NCBI RefSeq assembly: GCF_026283945.1
Contig: NZ_JAPDPC010000001.1
Location: forward strand, 372,001 to 436,000
DNA from: Dyella humicola
GTDB lineage: Bacteria; Pseudomonadota; Gammaproteobacteria; Xanthomonadales; Rhodanobacteraceae
DNA length: 64,000 nt
Reading direction: 5' to 3'
The notes beneath the pieces are model-generated. The model had not been told where the DNA came from. It searched no databases and worked only from the letters and a program-made list of their open reading frames with translations. Position 1 is the stretch's first letter. Each line of letters opens with the position of its first letter. Shown here in pieces: positions 17,255 through 25,997 of the stretch. A program made the translations under genes and the position numbers.

Positions 17255-19192
17255 TTAATGCGCGACGTAGCTGGCGATCACCTGCACGTTCGCAAAGGCC
17301 TTCACGCCGACCACGCTGACGTACCAGATACCCGGAGCCGGGCTCGTCTGGACAATCGTCTCGTTGTTGGTGTTTGGCTTGACCGACGAGAAGTCGGCGT
17401 TCGCGCCGTTCGGGGCCACCGGAATGCCCAGTTTGGCGTACAGCGACACATCACCCGTGCCGCCGATCGTGCGCAGCGTGAAGTTGGTGGAGCCCGGCGG
17501 CACATAGATGCTGTAGGTGATTGCATCGCTTGCGTTGCCTGCTGCCGTCGCCGGCACGCCGCTGGTGAGCGTGATAGCCGGAGCGACCGTATTGGCGTTG
17601 AGTGCCGCCTGCACAGCCGCCGCCGCATCTACGATGCCGGCGCCGATCGGGTGATCCTCCGTAATCGGGAACTTGCGGGCCGACACGATCAGCGCATTCT
17701 GGATCTGCACTGGCGTCAACGCGGGCAGCCCCGCTGCCTGCACGGCACCGATCATCAAGGCCACGACGCCGGTCACATGCGGTGTCGCCTGCGAGGTGCC
17801 TGCCATCTTGCCGTAGATCGGGTTGCCCGGGGTGGTGGCACCGTCATTGAGCGTGGACCAGATGAAGCCGGCGTCGATCTGCTGACCACCGCCGGCATCG
17901 TTGGCGTAAATGCCGCCGCCCGGGGCGGCGATGGTGACGTCGTTGCCGAAGTTGGAATAGAAGGCGCGCCTGCCGGTGATACCGACGGACGACACCGCGA
18001 TCACGCCAGGGCAGCTTGATGGAGTGAATCCCGAGGTATCCGCGCCATTGTTTCCGGCAGCCACCACCACAGTCGTACCACGCGATATGGCACCCGCGAT
18101 GGCCTGAGCCGTGACATCCGACGCAGAGCACGTCGCCTGACCGCCCAGGCTCATGCTGATGATCTGCGCGGGATGCGGATTGGTCGGCACGCCGGCTACC
18201 TGGCCACCGGAAGCCCAGGTGATCGCATCGACGATGTCCGAGGTGGAGCCGCCGCAATGGCCCAGTACGCGAATCGGCACCACCTGCGAGCCCGGGGCGA
18301 CACCGGTCATGCCGACACCGTTGTTGGTGATCTCGCCGATGTTGCCGAACACATGCGTGCCGTGCCAACTGCTGTTCTCATTCACGCCACACATCGCGAC
18401 CGTGGTCCAGTCACCGGTATCCCAACCGCCAGCAACGCGACCATCAGTAGCGCGTCCGGATGTCGCGGCATCCGTGATGAAGTCATAGCCACTGGCGGCC
18501 AGCGCCAGATTCAAATCCGGATGTTGCGTCACGCCGGTATCGATCTCGGCCACCGTTACGCCGGTGCCGTCGTAGTTCGGCCAAGCGGCCGACGCGTTAC
18601 TGCCACCCAGGTTGGCCCAGGGAACGGTATCCGCGCCGATCAATTCGCTCTCGCCGGTACCCGGCCGCATGTGCCACTGATACTGCTGGAAGCTCGGATC
18701 GTTCGGCGTGCTGGTGCCGACGGCCAACGGCTTAGCGGGAGCCGTGGCGGTGATGTCCTTCACGATCTGCATCCGCACATCGGGCTCGACGTGCACGACC
18801 GCCGGATCCGCAGCGATCTGCTGCATTAGCGAGGCCGCTTCGTTCTGGCTGAGTTTGCGATTCGTACGCACAAGGTCCGCACCGATGGAGAGCTTGCGCT
18901 TCCAGGCCACGCTGACTGCCTGGGAAGGCGTCGCCTTGAACGCCGAAGCGTCGAGCTTGGCGCGCGACACCGCGGCGTTGACGTTCTGCGTGACGGCCGA
19001 GCCATTCGCGTTTTCCGTGCTTCCATTGCGATAGACGACGATGAAGCCATCAAACGTCTGATTCGCAGTCAGTGCGGACGGGTTGATCTTGGTAAGCGCA
19101 TCCGGCGACACCACCGGGCTGGCGGCGTGCGCGGAAGAGAAGCCGATGGCCGCTGCGAGTGCGGTAAGTCGAAAAAGAATCGAGCGATTCAT
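17255..19192 (-). CDS. S8 subtilisin-family protease with PPC domain, secreted
   Basis: A 645-residue extracellular serine protease. It has a signal peptide (about 1-23), an inhibitor-like propeptide (about 45-145) and a subtilase domain with the triad Asp218 (AEIDTGV), His277 (WHGTHV) and Ser467 (AGTSQATPH), plus the oxyanion Asn in AAGNNG. A bacterial pre-peptidase C-terminal (PPC) domain occupies about 540-640 and is usually removed after export. The length is typical of Xanthomonas extracellular proteases. GGGGA lies 7 bases before the ATG. The gene follows the autotransporter gene on the same strand by 62 bp, with a strong hairpin between them, so its expression is probably read-through past an attenuator. 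Confidence 0.93.
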   Translation of the reverse strand: MNRSILFRLTALAAAIGFSSAHAASPVVSPDALTKINPSALTANQTFDGFIVVYRNGSTENANGSAVTQNVNAAVSRAKLDASAFKATPSQAVSVAWKRKLSIGADLVRTNRKLSQNEAASLMQQIAADPAVVHVEPDVRMQIVKDITATAPAKPLAVGTSTPNDPSFQQYQWHMRPGTGESELIGADTVPWANLGGSNASAAWPNYDGTGVTVAEIDTGVTQHPDLNLALAASGYDFITDAATSGRATDGRVAGGWDTGDWTTVAMCGVNENSSWHGTHVFGNIGEITNNGVGMTGVAPGSQVVPIRVLGHCGGSTSDIVDAITWASGGQVAGVPTNPHPAQIISMSLGGQATCSASDVTAQAIAGAISRGTTVVVAAGNNGADTSGFTPSSCPGVIAVSSVGITGRRAFYSNFGNDVTIAAPGGGIYANDAGGGQQIDAGFIWSTLNDGATTPGNPIYGKMAGTSQATPHVTGVVALMIGAVQAAGLPALTPVQIQNALIVSARKFPITEDHPIGAGIVDAAAAVQAALNANTVAPAITLTSGVPATAAGNASDAITYSIYVPPGSTNFTLRTIGGTGDVSLYAKLGIPVAPNGANADFSSVKPNTNNETIVQTSPAPGIWYVSVVGVKAFANVQVIASYVAH

Positions 19193-19223
19193 AGATTGTT
19201 CCCCAAATGATTTGTGCAGGAAA

Positions 19224-19248
19224 GCGGGGCGCCCGGTGGGCGCCCCGC
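19224..19248 (-). terminator. Strong terminator/attenuator between autotransporter and subtilase
   Basis: GCGGGGCGCCC and GGGCGCCCCGC form an 11-bp perfect stem with a 3-base loop, followed on the minus strand by TTTCC. It lies 6 bp beyond the autotransporter stop and 31 bp before the subtilase start, leaving little room for a separate promoter. Confidence 0.75.
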
Positions 19249-19254
19249 AGCGCC

Positions 19255-22200
19255 TTACCAGCTGATGCCGCCGCCGACGCCGACCTGCGATTCGGATCCG
19301 GAGACCGAAGCGCCGATCGAAACGCTGGCGTGGTTTGCGTTGAACGCGCGCTGATAGCCCACGGAGAAAGCACCCTGGCCGTTGTAGTTGCCGGCACCGA
19401 AGCCCACGCGATTGTCACCAGCAAGGCCCGATGTATTGGCCGTCATCTGCGCCATGGCAGCACCCATCGCACCCACGCGATCCAGACGTTGATTGACGTC
19501 GTGGAACTGGTCGTTCATCTGGGTTTGCAGGTTGGACAGGCTCTGCACATTGCCGAGTGCGGAATCGGTATAGGCCTTGGCCGCCGAGAGCGTCTGCTGC
19601 GCATTGGTATCGGTGTAGCTCTTGGCGGTTGCCAGGGCCGCGTTGAGCTGACCGACGTTGGTCGCATCGGTGGCGTTCACGCCGGCGGCCACATTGGTGA
19701 TCTGTCGCTGGTTGGTGGCGGTGCCGACGGACACCGTGTTGGCGACATTGGCGACCGAGCCCTGGCCCAGGGCCACGGCATTGGCGGCCGTCACTGACGA
19801 GCCTTGACCGATGGCCGTACCCGAGGCAGCCGTCACCGACGCACTCTCACCGACGGCGACCGCATTCGTTGCCGTCGCGGCGATCACGGTGTTCGCACCG
19901 ACGGCCGTGCTGCCATCCGCCTGCACCTGCGCCTTGCCGCCTAGTGCGGTGTCGTTCGGGCCTGCAGCGAAACTGCTGGCACCGACGGCCACGCCGTTGC
20001 TACCCGCAGGGCTGCCGCCGGTCACAGCGCCATTACCGATCGCCACACCGCCCGAACCGCTCACCACGGATGCGCTATTGCTGCCATCCACGGCAATCGT
20101 GCCTGGCATGGAGGGGCCGCCACCACCTGACGGTAGCGCACTGATCTCGTTGCTCAGTGTGGTGAAGTCCAGGTTCTCCTTGGTGATGGCATTCGTGAGC
20201 TGGGTCTGCAGCGGTTGGATGCTGGTGTTCGTATACGCATTGGCCGTGGCCAGCGCACTGTTGACCTGACCCACGTTGGCGGCATCGGTCGCATTCACGC
20301 CGGCGGCGACGTTGTGAATCATCGTGCCGTTCGCACCACCCAAGGTGAGGTTGCTCATGTCCGCAGCGTCGTAGTTCACCGCCAGTGCACTGACCTGGGC
20401 CATGCCAGTCGTCACCGCCGAATTCAGCTGGCCAAGATTCACCGCGTCCGTTGCCTGCGTGCCTGCCGCCACATTGGTGATCTGACGCTCTGCACCCACG
20501 CTGCCGACCGATACGGTGTTGTCGCGATCGGCGACGGAATTGGCGCCGAGCGCAACGGCATTGTTCGCCATCACCGTGGCGCCATAGCCAATCGCCGTGC
20601 CACCGCCATTGAGCGTCACCGCGCCGCTGCCGATGGCCGTGTCGCCCACCCCTGCGGCATAGCTGCTCGAACCCACCGCGGTCGAGTAGTCACCTTCGGC
20701 ATCGGCCTGGAAGCCGTTCGACATGCTCTGCAGACCCACTGCAATCGCGTTGTTACCGATCGCCTGCGACTGCACGCCACTGGCCGATGCGCTGACGCCG
20801 ACGGCCATCGCCTGGTTGACGCTGGCGATGGAGGCGGCGCCGATGGCCACCGAGTCACTGACATTGGTGTTGCCGGTGGGATCGCCGGCGGTAGCGCCAT
20901 TGCCGACCGCCATATTGCGCGTACCCGTGCCGCCACCGGCCCAGGCGTTGGTGCCCAGCGCGATGTCGCTGGTATTGGCTGCAATCGCGTTGTTGCCCAG
21001 TGCCACGGTGTCGGTGCCCCAGGCCACGCTATTGACGCCGACCGCGGTGCCGTTGGTCATGGTGGTGTTGAGCGCACCATTGGCGATGGCATTGCGACCG
21101 ATGGCCAGGCTGCCGTCACCGTCCGCGGTCGACTTGTAGCCGATGGCGATCGACCCGGCGGTGGGGTCACCGCCCAATGCTTCCGAACCGCTGGCATAGG
21201 CCCCGGCACCCAACGCGACGCTGTAGTCACTGTATGCATAGGAGCTCGTGCCAACCGCAACGGCAGAAGTGCCGCCGGACGATGCCCCAAGGCCGCTGCC
21301 CCCAAACTCGCTGAACGCACCGCCCAGGGCGACCGAACCCGGGCCGACCGAATACGAGTGCGAGCCGATGGCAACGGAGCCGTTGCCGTAGCCGATGGCG
21401 CGGTCACCAATACCAATGGCGTCAATACTGCCTTGGGCGATGCCGGCCGAGTAGCCAATCGCCACGCCGGTCTGGCCGCCATAGGAGATTGCATTGGCGC
21501 CGATGACAACGCTGCCAGTGACCAGGCCCGATCCACCGCTATAACCAGGAGAGGTTTCCACGGCCTCGGCACTGTTACCGATCACGACGGTATCCGCTGA
21601 GTTCGGGCCGGAGTACGCGCCGCCGCCGCTGCCGATGACGATGCTGTGGGCACCCTGGGCCTGGGCGTTGGTGCCAAGCGCCGTCGCGGCGGCACCCGGC
21701 GCAATGGCTCCGTTGCCAACCGCCATGGAAGAGGCCGAAGTGGCGCTCGCGCCGAAACCCATCGCAATGGCGTACTTGGCGCCTGCATTGGCGCCATCAC
21801 CTATCGCCGTGCCATACGATGCCTGCACCTGCGAGCTATAGCCCATGGCGGTGCCGCCGGTGATGGAAACCGGCGTAGCGGACTGGTCGGCAACGAGCGA
21901 GCTGGCACCCACCGCGACGGACTGGGTGGCGGCGTTCATCTCCACGCCGTAACCCATCGCCAAATCCTGGCGGTAAAGCCCCGGGATGGCCGTGCCCGTA
22001 CTCAATCCCAGGTTGGTGATGGTCGCGGTAGCGCCCATGACGACGCTGTTGGAGATGCCGACATCGGACGCCGTATAGCCGATCACGGTCGAGCTGGCGC
22101 CGGTGGTCGTCGCGCTGGTGCCCAGCACCATGCTGTTGGAGCTGCCGGCGCTCGAGCTGTTGCCAAGCGATATGGCGTTGCTACCGGCAGCCTGGGCGCC

Positions 22201-23133
22201 ATCGCCGAGCGCCATGCTGTTGGCACCGCTGGCTGTCGTCTTGACGCCCGTTGAATTCGCGCTGCCAATCGCGGTGGCATAGTTGCTCGTCGACTGCGCA
22301 CCTTCACCCAAGGCGATGCCGTTGGTGCCGCTGGCGGTCGATGCCGTGCCAACAGCCATGGCTGCGGCACCAGCAGCTTGAGCGCCCTGGCCCACCGCCA
22401 CGCTGGTATCGGTGGCCGCACTGGCACCCGTACCAAGGGCCGTGCTGTTAAGGCCGGTCGCGGTCGCGCCGGCGCCTAGCGCCACGGCGGCATTGCCCAC
22501 GGCGTTGGCGTTTTCGCCCACCGCCGTAGCCGTATCGGCCTGAGCTTGTGCACCCGTGCCCAGGGCGGTGCTGTTGGCACCCGTAGCGGTTGCGCCGGCA
22601 CCCAAGGCGGCGGACGAATTACCCATGGCGTTCGCGTTGTAACCGACTGCCGTGCCGTTATCGGCCTGCGCCTGGGCATTGCTGCCCAGCGCAGTACCGT
22701 TGCTGCCCATGCTGTTCGCGCCGGAACCGAAGGCCACATCGTTGTAGCCTCCCGCGTTGGCCGGCGAGGTCGAACCGCCGTTCGGGCCAGAGATCGACCA
22801 GAACCCGGTGGGATCGCTCACGCTTGTGCCAGCCGGTGCGGTGGTTGCCGTCGGTGCCGTTACCGTCGGCGGCGTCACCACCTGGATGCTCTGCGCCATC
22901 AATGCGCTGCAAGTGAGTGCGTCGGTCGTTCCCGTGTTGCCGCTGCCTGGCCAGGACAGCCCCGCGCAAGCGTTGGCCGCGAAGGGCATCATCGTCGCAC
23001 CCACTAATGCGACGATGGCGGCCACCTTGCGCGTCTTGCCATGACGGCCTTTGCCGGCCGAGCGCGCATGCTCCGACGCCACGACGACGGCGCCAAGCGC
23101 CGGATTCCAGACTTTGCTGTAGATCTTATTCAC
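19255..23133 (-). CDS. YadA-like trimeric autotransporter adhesin, module 1
   Basis: A 1292-residue trimeric autotransporter. It starts at GTG 23131-23133 with GGGAGG at 7 bases. The first residues (NKIYSKVWNPALGAVVVASE) are the extended signal peptide region (ESPR) of type V secretion, with cleavage near FAANA. The passenger consists of dozens of YadA head repeats (AVGxxAxAxGxxSxALGxxA, about 100-950). Necks follow (NTVSVGSVGAERQITNVAAGTQATDAVN type), then a coiled-coil stalk and a YadA anchor domain ending GVGGGISW with a C-terminal aromatic residue. The product should be a surface fibre for adhesion or biofilm. Residues encoded at 19525-20007 are identical to part of the paralogue at 28498. 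Older predictions may start it further upstream, but the ESPR fixes the start. Confidence 0.94.
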   Translation of the reverse strand: MNKIYSKVWNPALGAVVVASEHARSAGKGRHGKTRKVAAIVALVGATMMPFAANACAGLSWPGSGNTGTTDALTCSALMAQSIQVVTPPTVTAPTATTAPAGTSVSDPTGFWSISGPNGGSTSPANAGGYNDVAFGSGANSMGSNGTALGSNAQAQADNGTAVGYNANAMGNSSAALGAGATATGANSTALGTGAQAQADTATAVGENANAVGNAAVALGAGATATGLNSTALGTGASAATDTSVAVGQGAQAAGAAAMAVGTASTASGTNGIALGEGAQSTSNYATAIGSANSTGVKTTASGANSMALGDGAQAAGSNAISLGNSSSAGSSNSMVLGTSATTTGASSTVIGYTASDVGISNSVVMGATATITNLGLSTGTAIPGLYRQDLAMGYGVEMNAATQSVAVGASSLVADQSATPVSITGGTAMGYSSQVQASYGTAIGDGANAGAKYAIAMGFGASATSASSMAVGNGAIAPGAAATALGTNAQAQGAHSIVIGSGGGAYSGPNSADTVVIGNSAEAVETSPGYSGGSGLVTGSVVIGANAISYGGQTGVAIGYSAGIAQGSIDAIGIGDRAIGYGNGSVAIGSHSYSVGPGSVALGGAFSEFGGSGLGASSGGTSAVAVGTSSYAYSDYSVALGAGAYASGSEALGGDPTAGSIAIGYKSTADGDGSLAIGRNAIANGALNTTMTNGTAVGVNSVAWGTDTVALGNNAIAANTSDIALGTNAWAGGGTGTRNMAVGNGATAGDPTGNTNVSDSVAIGAASIASVNQAMAVGVSASASGVQSQAIGNNAIAVGLQSMSNGFQADAEGDYSTAVGSSSYAAGVGDTAIGSGAVTLNGGGTAIGYGATVMANNAVALGANSVADRDNTVSVGSVGAERQITNVAAGTQATDAVNLGQLNSAVTTGMAQVSALAVNYDAADMSNLTLGGANGTMIHNVAAGVNATDAANVGQVNSALATANAYTNTSIQPLQTQLTNAITKENLDFTTLSNEISALPSGGGGPSMPGTIAVDGSNSASVVSGSGGVAIGNGAVTGGSPAGSNGVAVGASSFAAGPNDTALGGKAQVQADGSTAVGANTVIAATATNAVAVGESASVTAASGTAIGQGSSVTAANAVALGQGSVANVANTVSVGTATNQRQITNVAAGVNATDATNVGQLNAALATAKSYTDTNAQQTLSAAKAYTDSALGNVQSLSNLQTQMNDQFHDVNQRLDRVGAMGAAMAQMTANTSGLAGDNRVGFGAGNYNGQGAFSVGYQRAFNANHASVSIGASVSGSESQVGVGGGISW
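19525..20007 (-). repeat. 483-bp block shared with second autotransporter (copy 1)
   Basis: The 161 codons here encode exactly the same residues (AGSNGVAVGASS to VQSLSNLQ) as 30100-30582. By hand alignment I count about 18 differing bases (near 96% identity), all silent. It spans the last head repeats, the neck and the start of the stalk. Confidence 0.9.
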
Positions 23134-23425
23134 CAAGATTCCTCCCCAAAACCGTTGGCTGCGCGGCCGCTCCCACGGCTCAATAGCAGGTGGCCTCCCC
23201 TTAGGCCTGACCCTGCCGACGCTGGCTTCCGGCAACCTAGAAAAGAGCGCGTGATCGCACTCGCGTTGTGAAGCCAGCCGAGGTTCGGCGACGCCTGGGG
23301 GCAAGTCACGCACGCTCGCGCACGTCGAGCACGAGGCTCTCCAACCTCACCGACCTTGTGCTTGATCACGGCGCTCGCGCAGGGAAGAATGGGCGGGCAA
23401 GTCGCAGTTTTCCGGGGCCCACAGC

Positions 23426-24895
23426 ATGACCATTCCAGGACTACGAGCGGTGCGGGAATGGCTGGATCGGGCACCTACGGACAACCCGGTCGATCGCCTC
23501 AACGCACGCTTTATCCAGCTATTGATGATCGGCTTCGGCCTGGCGTCGGTGTTCAGTCGCGTCTATTTCACGCTGAGGGAACCGGCTATCGCGTTGCCGT
23601 CAGTCTGGACGCTCGATCAGATCACCGATCTCACTACCGACGTTGTGGTCACGCTGGCCGCCTTCGGTGGCGTGGTGGTGATCCGGCGTGGCCATTTTCA
23701 TCGCGGCATCCAGTTGTTTCTCTGGGTTTCCCTGCTGTCCCTGGTAGCGGATTACATGTCCTCCGGTTATCGCCATGCGCCGCCGGATCCCACGCCCACT
23801 TTGCTGCTGGCGGTGGCGGGCATCATGCTTGGGCGCCGCACGCTTTGGGCCGTCTATATGGCCATTATCAGCATGTTCGCGCTTGGCCAACTGGGGGACG
23901 CGCTGTGGGTGCCCGGGCCAGAGCTCAGCGTCTCGGATGCGCTGCACACACTGCCGATGCTGGTGCCGGCTTATCTGCTGGTCACCTTCGCCATCGACAG
24001 CACCACGCGCGCGCTGCGCACCATGCTGGCCGAAGCGCTACAACGCGGTGAGGCGCTCGCCCGCAGCAATGAACTCCTCAAACGGGAGATGGAGGAGCGC
24101 GAACGCACGCAGCAGCAGTTGATCCATTCGCAGAAGCTCGACGCCATCGGTCGCGCGGCCAGCGGCGTCGCGCATGATTTCGACAACGTGCTCAGCGTGG
24201 TGCTGGGCTATGCCTCGCAACGCGAGCAGCTGGCCGACCTTGGCACGCCGGCCTTGCTCAACGCGCTGGAAGGCATCGAGCTCGCCGCGCTGCGGGCGCT
24301 GACCGTCAGTCGCAAGTTGCTCAACTTCAGTCGCGAGGACGTAGGCGCCACCCAGGTGTTCGACGCGGCTGCTGCGCTCACTGAGCTGCAGCCGATGCTG
24401 CGCCAACTGCTGGGGCGCTACATCCAGCTGGACTTGCAGCTGCAAGCGCACGAGATGCTGGTTCACCTCGATCGCGGTCAGCTCGAATTGATGGTGCTGA
24501 ATATCGCCGCAAATGCTCGCGACGCCATGCCGGACGGCGGCCGTTTCAGCATGACGCTCGAACGGCTCGAGGCGGAACCTGCCCTGCAGCTCACCCTGGC
24601 GGATACCGGCGTCGGCATGACCGATGAGGTGCGCGCCAAGGTATTCGAGCCTTTCTACACGACCAAGCCGTTTGGTCGCGGCACCGGCTTGGGGCTCGCC
24701 GTGGTCGCCAGCATGGTCGAGGCCGCCTGTGGTCAGATCGATGTTTCCAGCGCGCCACAAGTGGGTACGCGCTTCCGAATCCGCCTGCCGTCGCTAGGCA
24801 AGGTCGACGATGCGCCGCGTGACGCCATCAAGCATGCAGCAGCGTCTTCAAGCGTCGCTGGCGAACAAATAGCCCTGGCCACGCGAGGTCAATAA
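23426..24895 (+). CDS. Membrane histidine kinase, module 2
   Basis: A 489-residue sensor kinase paralogous to the one at 10163. It shares the N-terminal signature DRAPTDNPVDRLNARFIQ, about five membrane segments (to about residue 190), a coiled coil and the kinase core. The phospho-acceptor His is in GRAASGVAHDFDNVLS, with N-box NIAANARDAM, G1 DTGVGM, F-box FEPFYTTK and G2 GRGTGLGLA. Unlike the first kinase it has no receiver stub, only a 35-residue tail. Its last 48 bases overlap the end of the convergent regulator gene. No strong ribosome-binding site was seen; the start follows the paralogue. Confidence 0.9.
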   Translation: MTIPGLRAVREWLDRAPTDNPVDRLNARFIQLLMIGFGLASVFSRVYFTLREPAIALPSVWTLDQITDLTTDVVVTLAAFGGVVVIRRGHFHRGIQLFLWVSLLSLVADYMSSGYRHAPPDPTPTLLLAVAGIMLGRRTLWAVYMAIISMFALGQLGDALWVPGPELSVSDALHTLPMLVPAYLLVTFAIDSTTRALRTMLAEALQRGEALARSNELLKREMEERERTQQQLIHSQKLDAIGRAASGVAHDFDNVLSVVLGYASQREQLADLGTPALLNALEGIELAALRALTVSRKLLNFSREDVGATQVFDAAAALTELQPMLRQLLGRYIQLDLQLQAHEMLVHLDRGQLELMVLNIAANARDAMPDGGRFSMTLERLEAEPALQLTLADTGVGMTDEVRAKVFEPFYTTKPFGRGTGLGLAVVASMVEAACGQIDVSSAPQVGTRFRIRLPSLGKVDDAPRDAIKHAAASSSVAGEQIALATRGQ

Positions 24896-25594
24896 CGGCA
24901 ACGGCTGGCCCGCTGCGTCCTGCGCCTTGCGGCGCAGTCGATGCACCATCATTTCCAGGCGGTGCGGATCGAATTCGTAGATGTCGGACGTGAGCGCGCC
25001 GATCAGTCGCTCGCGTGACACCGGCTCGCCTCGCACGGCCATCAGGATGCGCAGGATGCAACGCTCGGGGGCCGTCAGCGGCAAGGCCTGGCCGGCTGGC
25101 GTCACCAGGCACCAGTCGTCGGTATCCAGTCGCCAATGACCTGAGCCACCAAAAGGCGTGGCGAGATGGCCCGCGCTCGGTCCTGCGGCAAGGCGGCGCG
25201 CCACGCTATGCAACGTGGCTGCGAGCACTTCGATGTTCACCGGTTTGTTGAGGAACGCATCGGCGCCGTTGGTCAGTGCACTGACATGGTCGTCCATGCC
25301 GGTGTTGCCGGTAAGCATGACGATGCCGAGGTTGGACACCTCGCGCAGATGCTTGACGACGGTAAGCCCATCCTCGTCAGGCAGGCCGATATCGAGCACC
25401 ACCATGTCGAAGCGCTGGCTCAGCATGTGGCGGTACAGTTCGGCCGCGGATGCGGCGCCCGCCACCTCGAAACCGAAATAGCGCAAGCCGGGAATGATGA
25501 TGCCTTCACGCAGTTGTGCATCGTCTTCCAGCACGCCAATGCGCCACGCGCGGTTTGGCGTTCGAGCGACCATCTTCGGGTTTCCGTTGTTCAT
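24848..25594 (-). CDS. OmpR-family response regulator, module 2
   Basis: A 248-residue regulator with receiver (LEDDAQL, phospho-Asp in MVVLDIGLPDEDG, MLTGN, FLNKP) and winged-helix domain (LTAPERCILRILMAV...DPHRLEMMVHRLRRK...RGQGYLFA). It is the paralogue of 9406-10128. The chosen ATG is at 25594; a GTG at 25633 and an ATG at 25573 are also possible, since none has a strong ribosome-binding site. Its 3' end overlaps the kinase gene tail-to-tail, so the two transcripts are antisense to each other for 48 bp. It may regulate the sedolisin and autotransporter genes beside it; that is inferred. Confidence 0.9.
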   Translation of the reverse strand: MNNGNPKMVARTPNRAWRIGVLEDDAQLREGIIIPGLRYFGFEVAGAASAAELYRHMLSQRFDMVVLDIGLPDEDGLTVVKHLREVSNLGIVMLTGNTGMDDHVSALTNGADAFLNKPVNIEVLAATLHSVARRLAAGPSAGHLATPFGGSGHWRLDTDDWCLVTPAGQALPLTAPERCILRILMAVRGEPVSRERLIGALTSDIYEFDPHRLEMMVHRLRRKAQDAAGQPLPLLTSRGQGYLFASDA

Positions 25595-25997
25595 GCGGCC
25601 TGGGTGCTGCGGTGGTGTGGAAAGGGCTGACACTCTCGGTGCGCAGTATCCACTGCGTCAAGCGGATTTGCACAATTTCCCGGTGATTTCCCCGCGATTG
25701 CTTGCACCGGTGCAGTTCCGGAGGTGCGGCTGGGTGTGGTCGGTGAGCAAGCGTGAGGAAGGGTGGGTGTGGGTGCGTGTTTTGTGCAGCGCGGTTGGTC
25801 GAAGCTGATTTCAAGCTGTCGTCCGGCTAGCGTGTTGCCGCTGCAAACCAGGGGGTGCTCCGCCACGCGGAGTGCGGGGTTCTCGGGATCGTCGTTAGCC
25901 AGCGAGCTTGACCATGCGCCTTCTAGGCGCGCTATTCGATTTGGGGTCCACGCGCATGCAAGGTGTGACGTTGGCCTCGCATACCCGGGGAACGAAG
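25595..25997. other. Intergenic region before second sedolisin
   Basis: About 400 bp with no supported gene. It should contain the divergent promoters of the regulator (minus) and the sedolisin (plus). A G/T-rich tract lies at 25740-25785. No palindrome common to both modules was recognised. Confidence 0.45.

Noticed and set aside
20215-21600. A 461-codon frame antisense to the first autotransporter (and a 450-codon one at 28531-29883)
   Set aside because: The repetitive head sequence produces long open antisense frames of repetitive His/Arg/Gly peptide. The sense frames have an ESPR, repeats and an anchor.
19255-23133. Tandem repeats that might suggest a CRISPR array
   Set aside because: The repeats are YadA head motifs of about 14 residues in a continuous coding frame, degenerate and without spacers.
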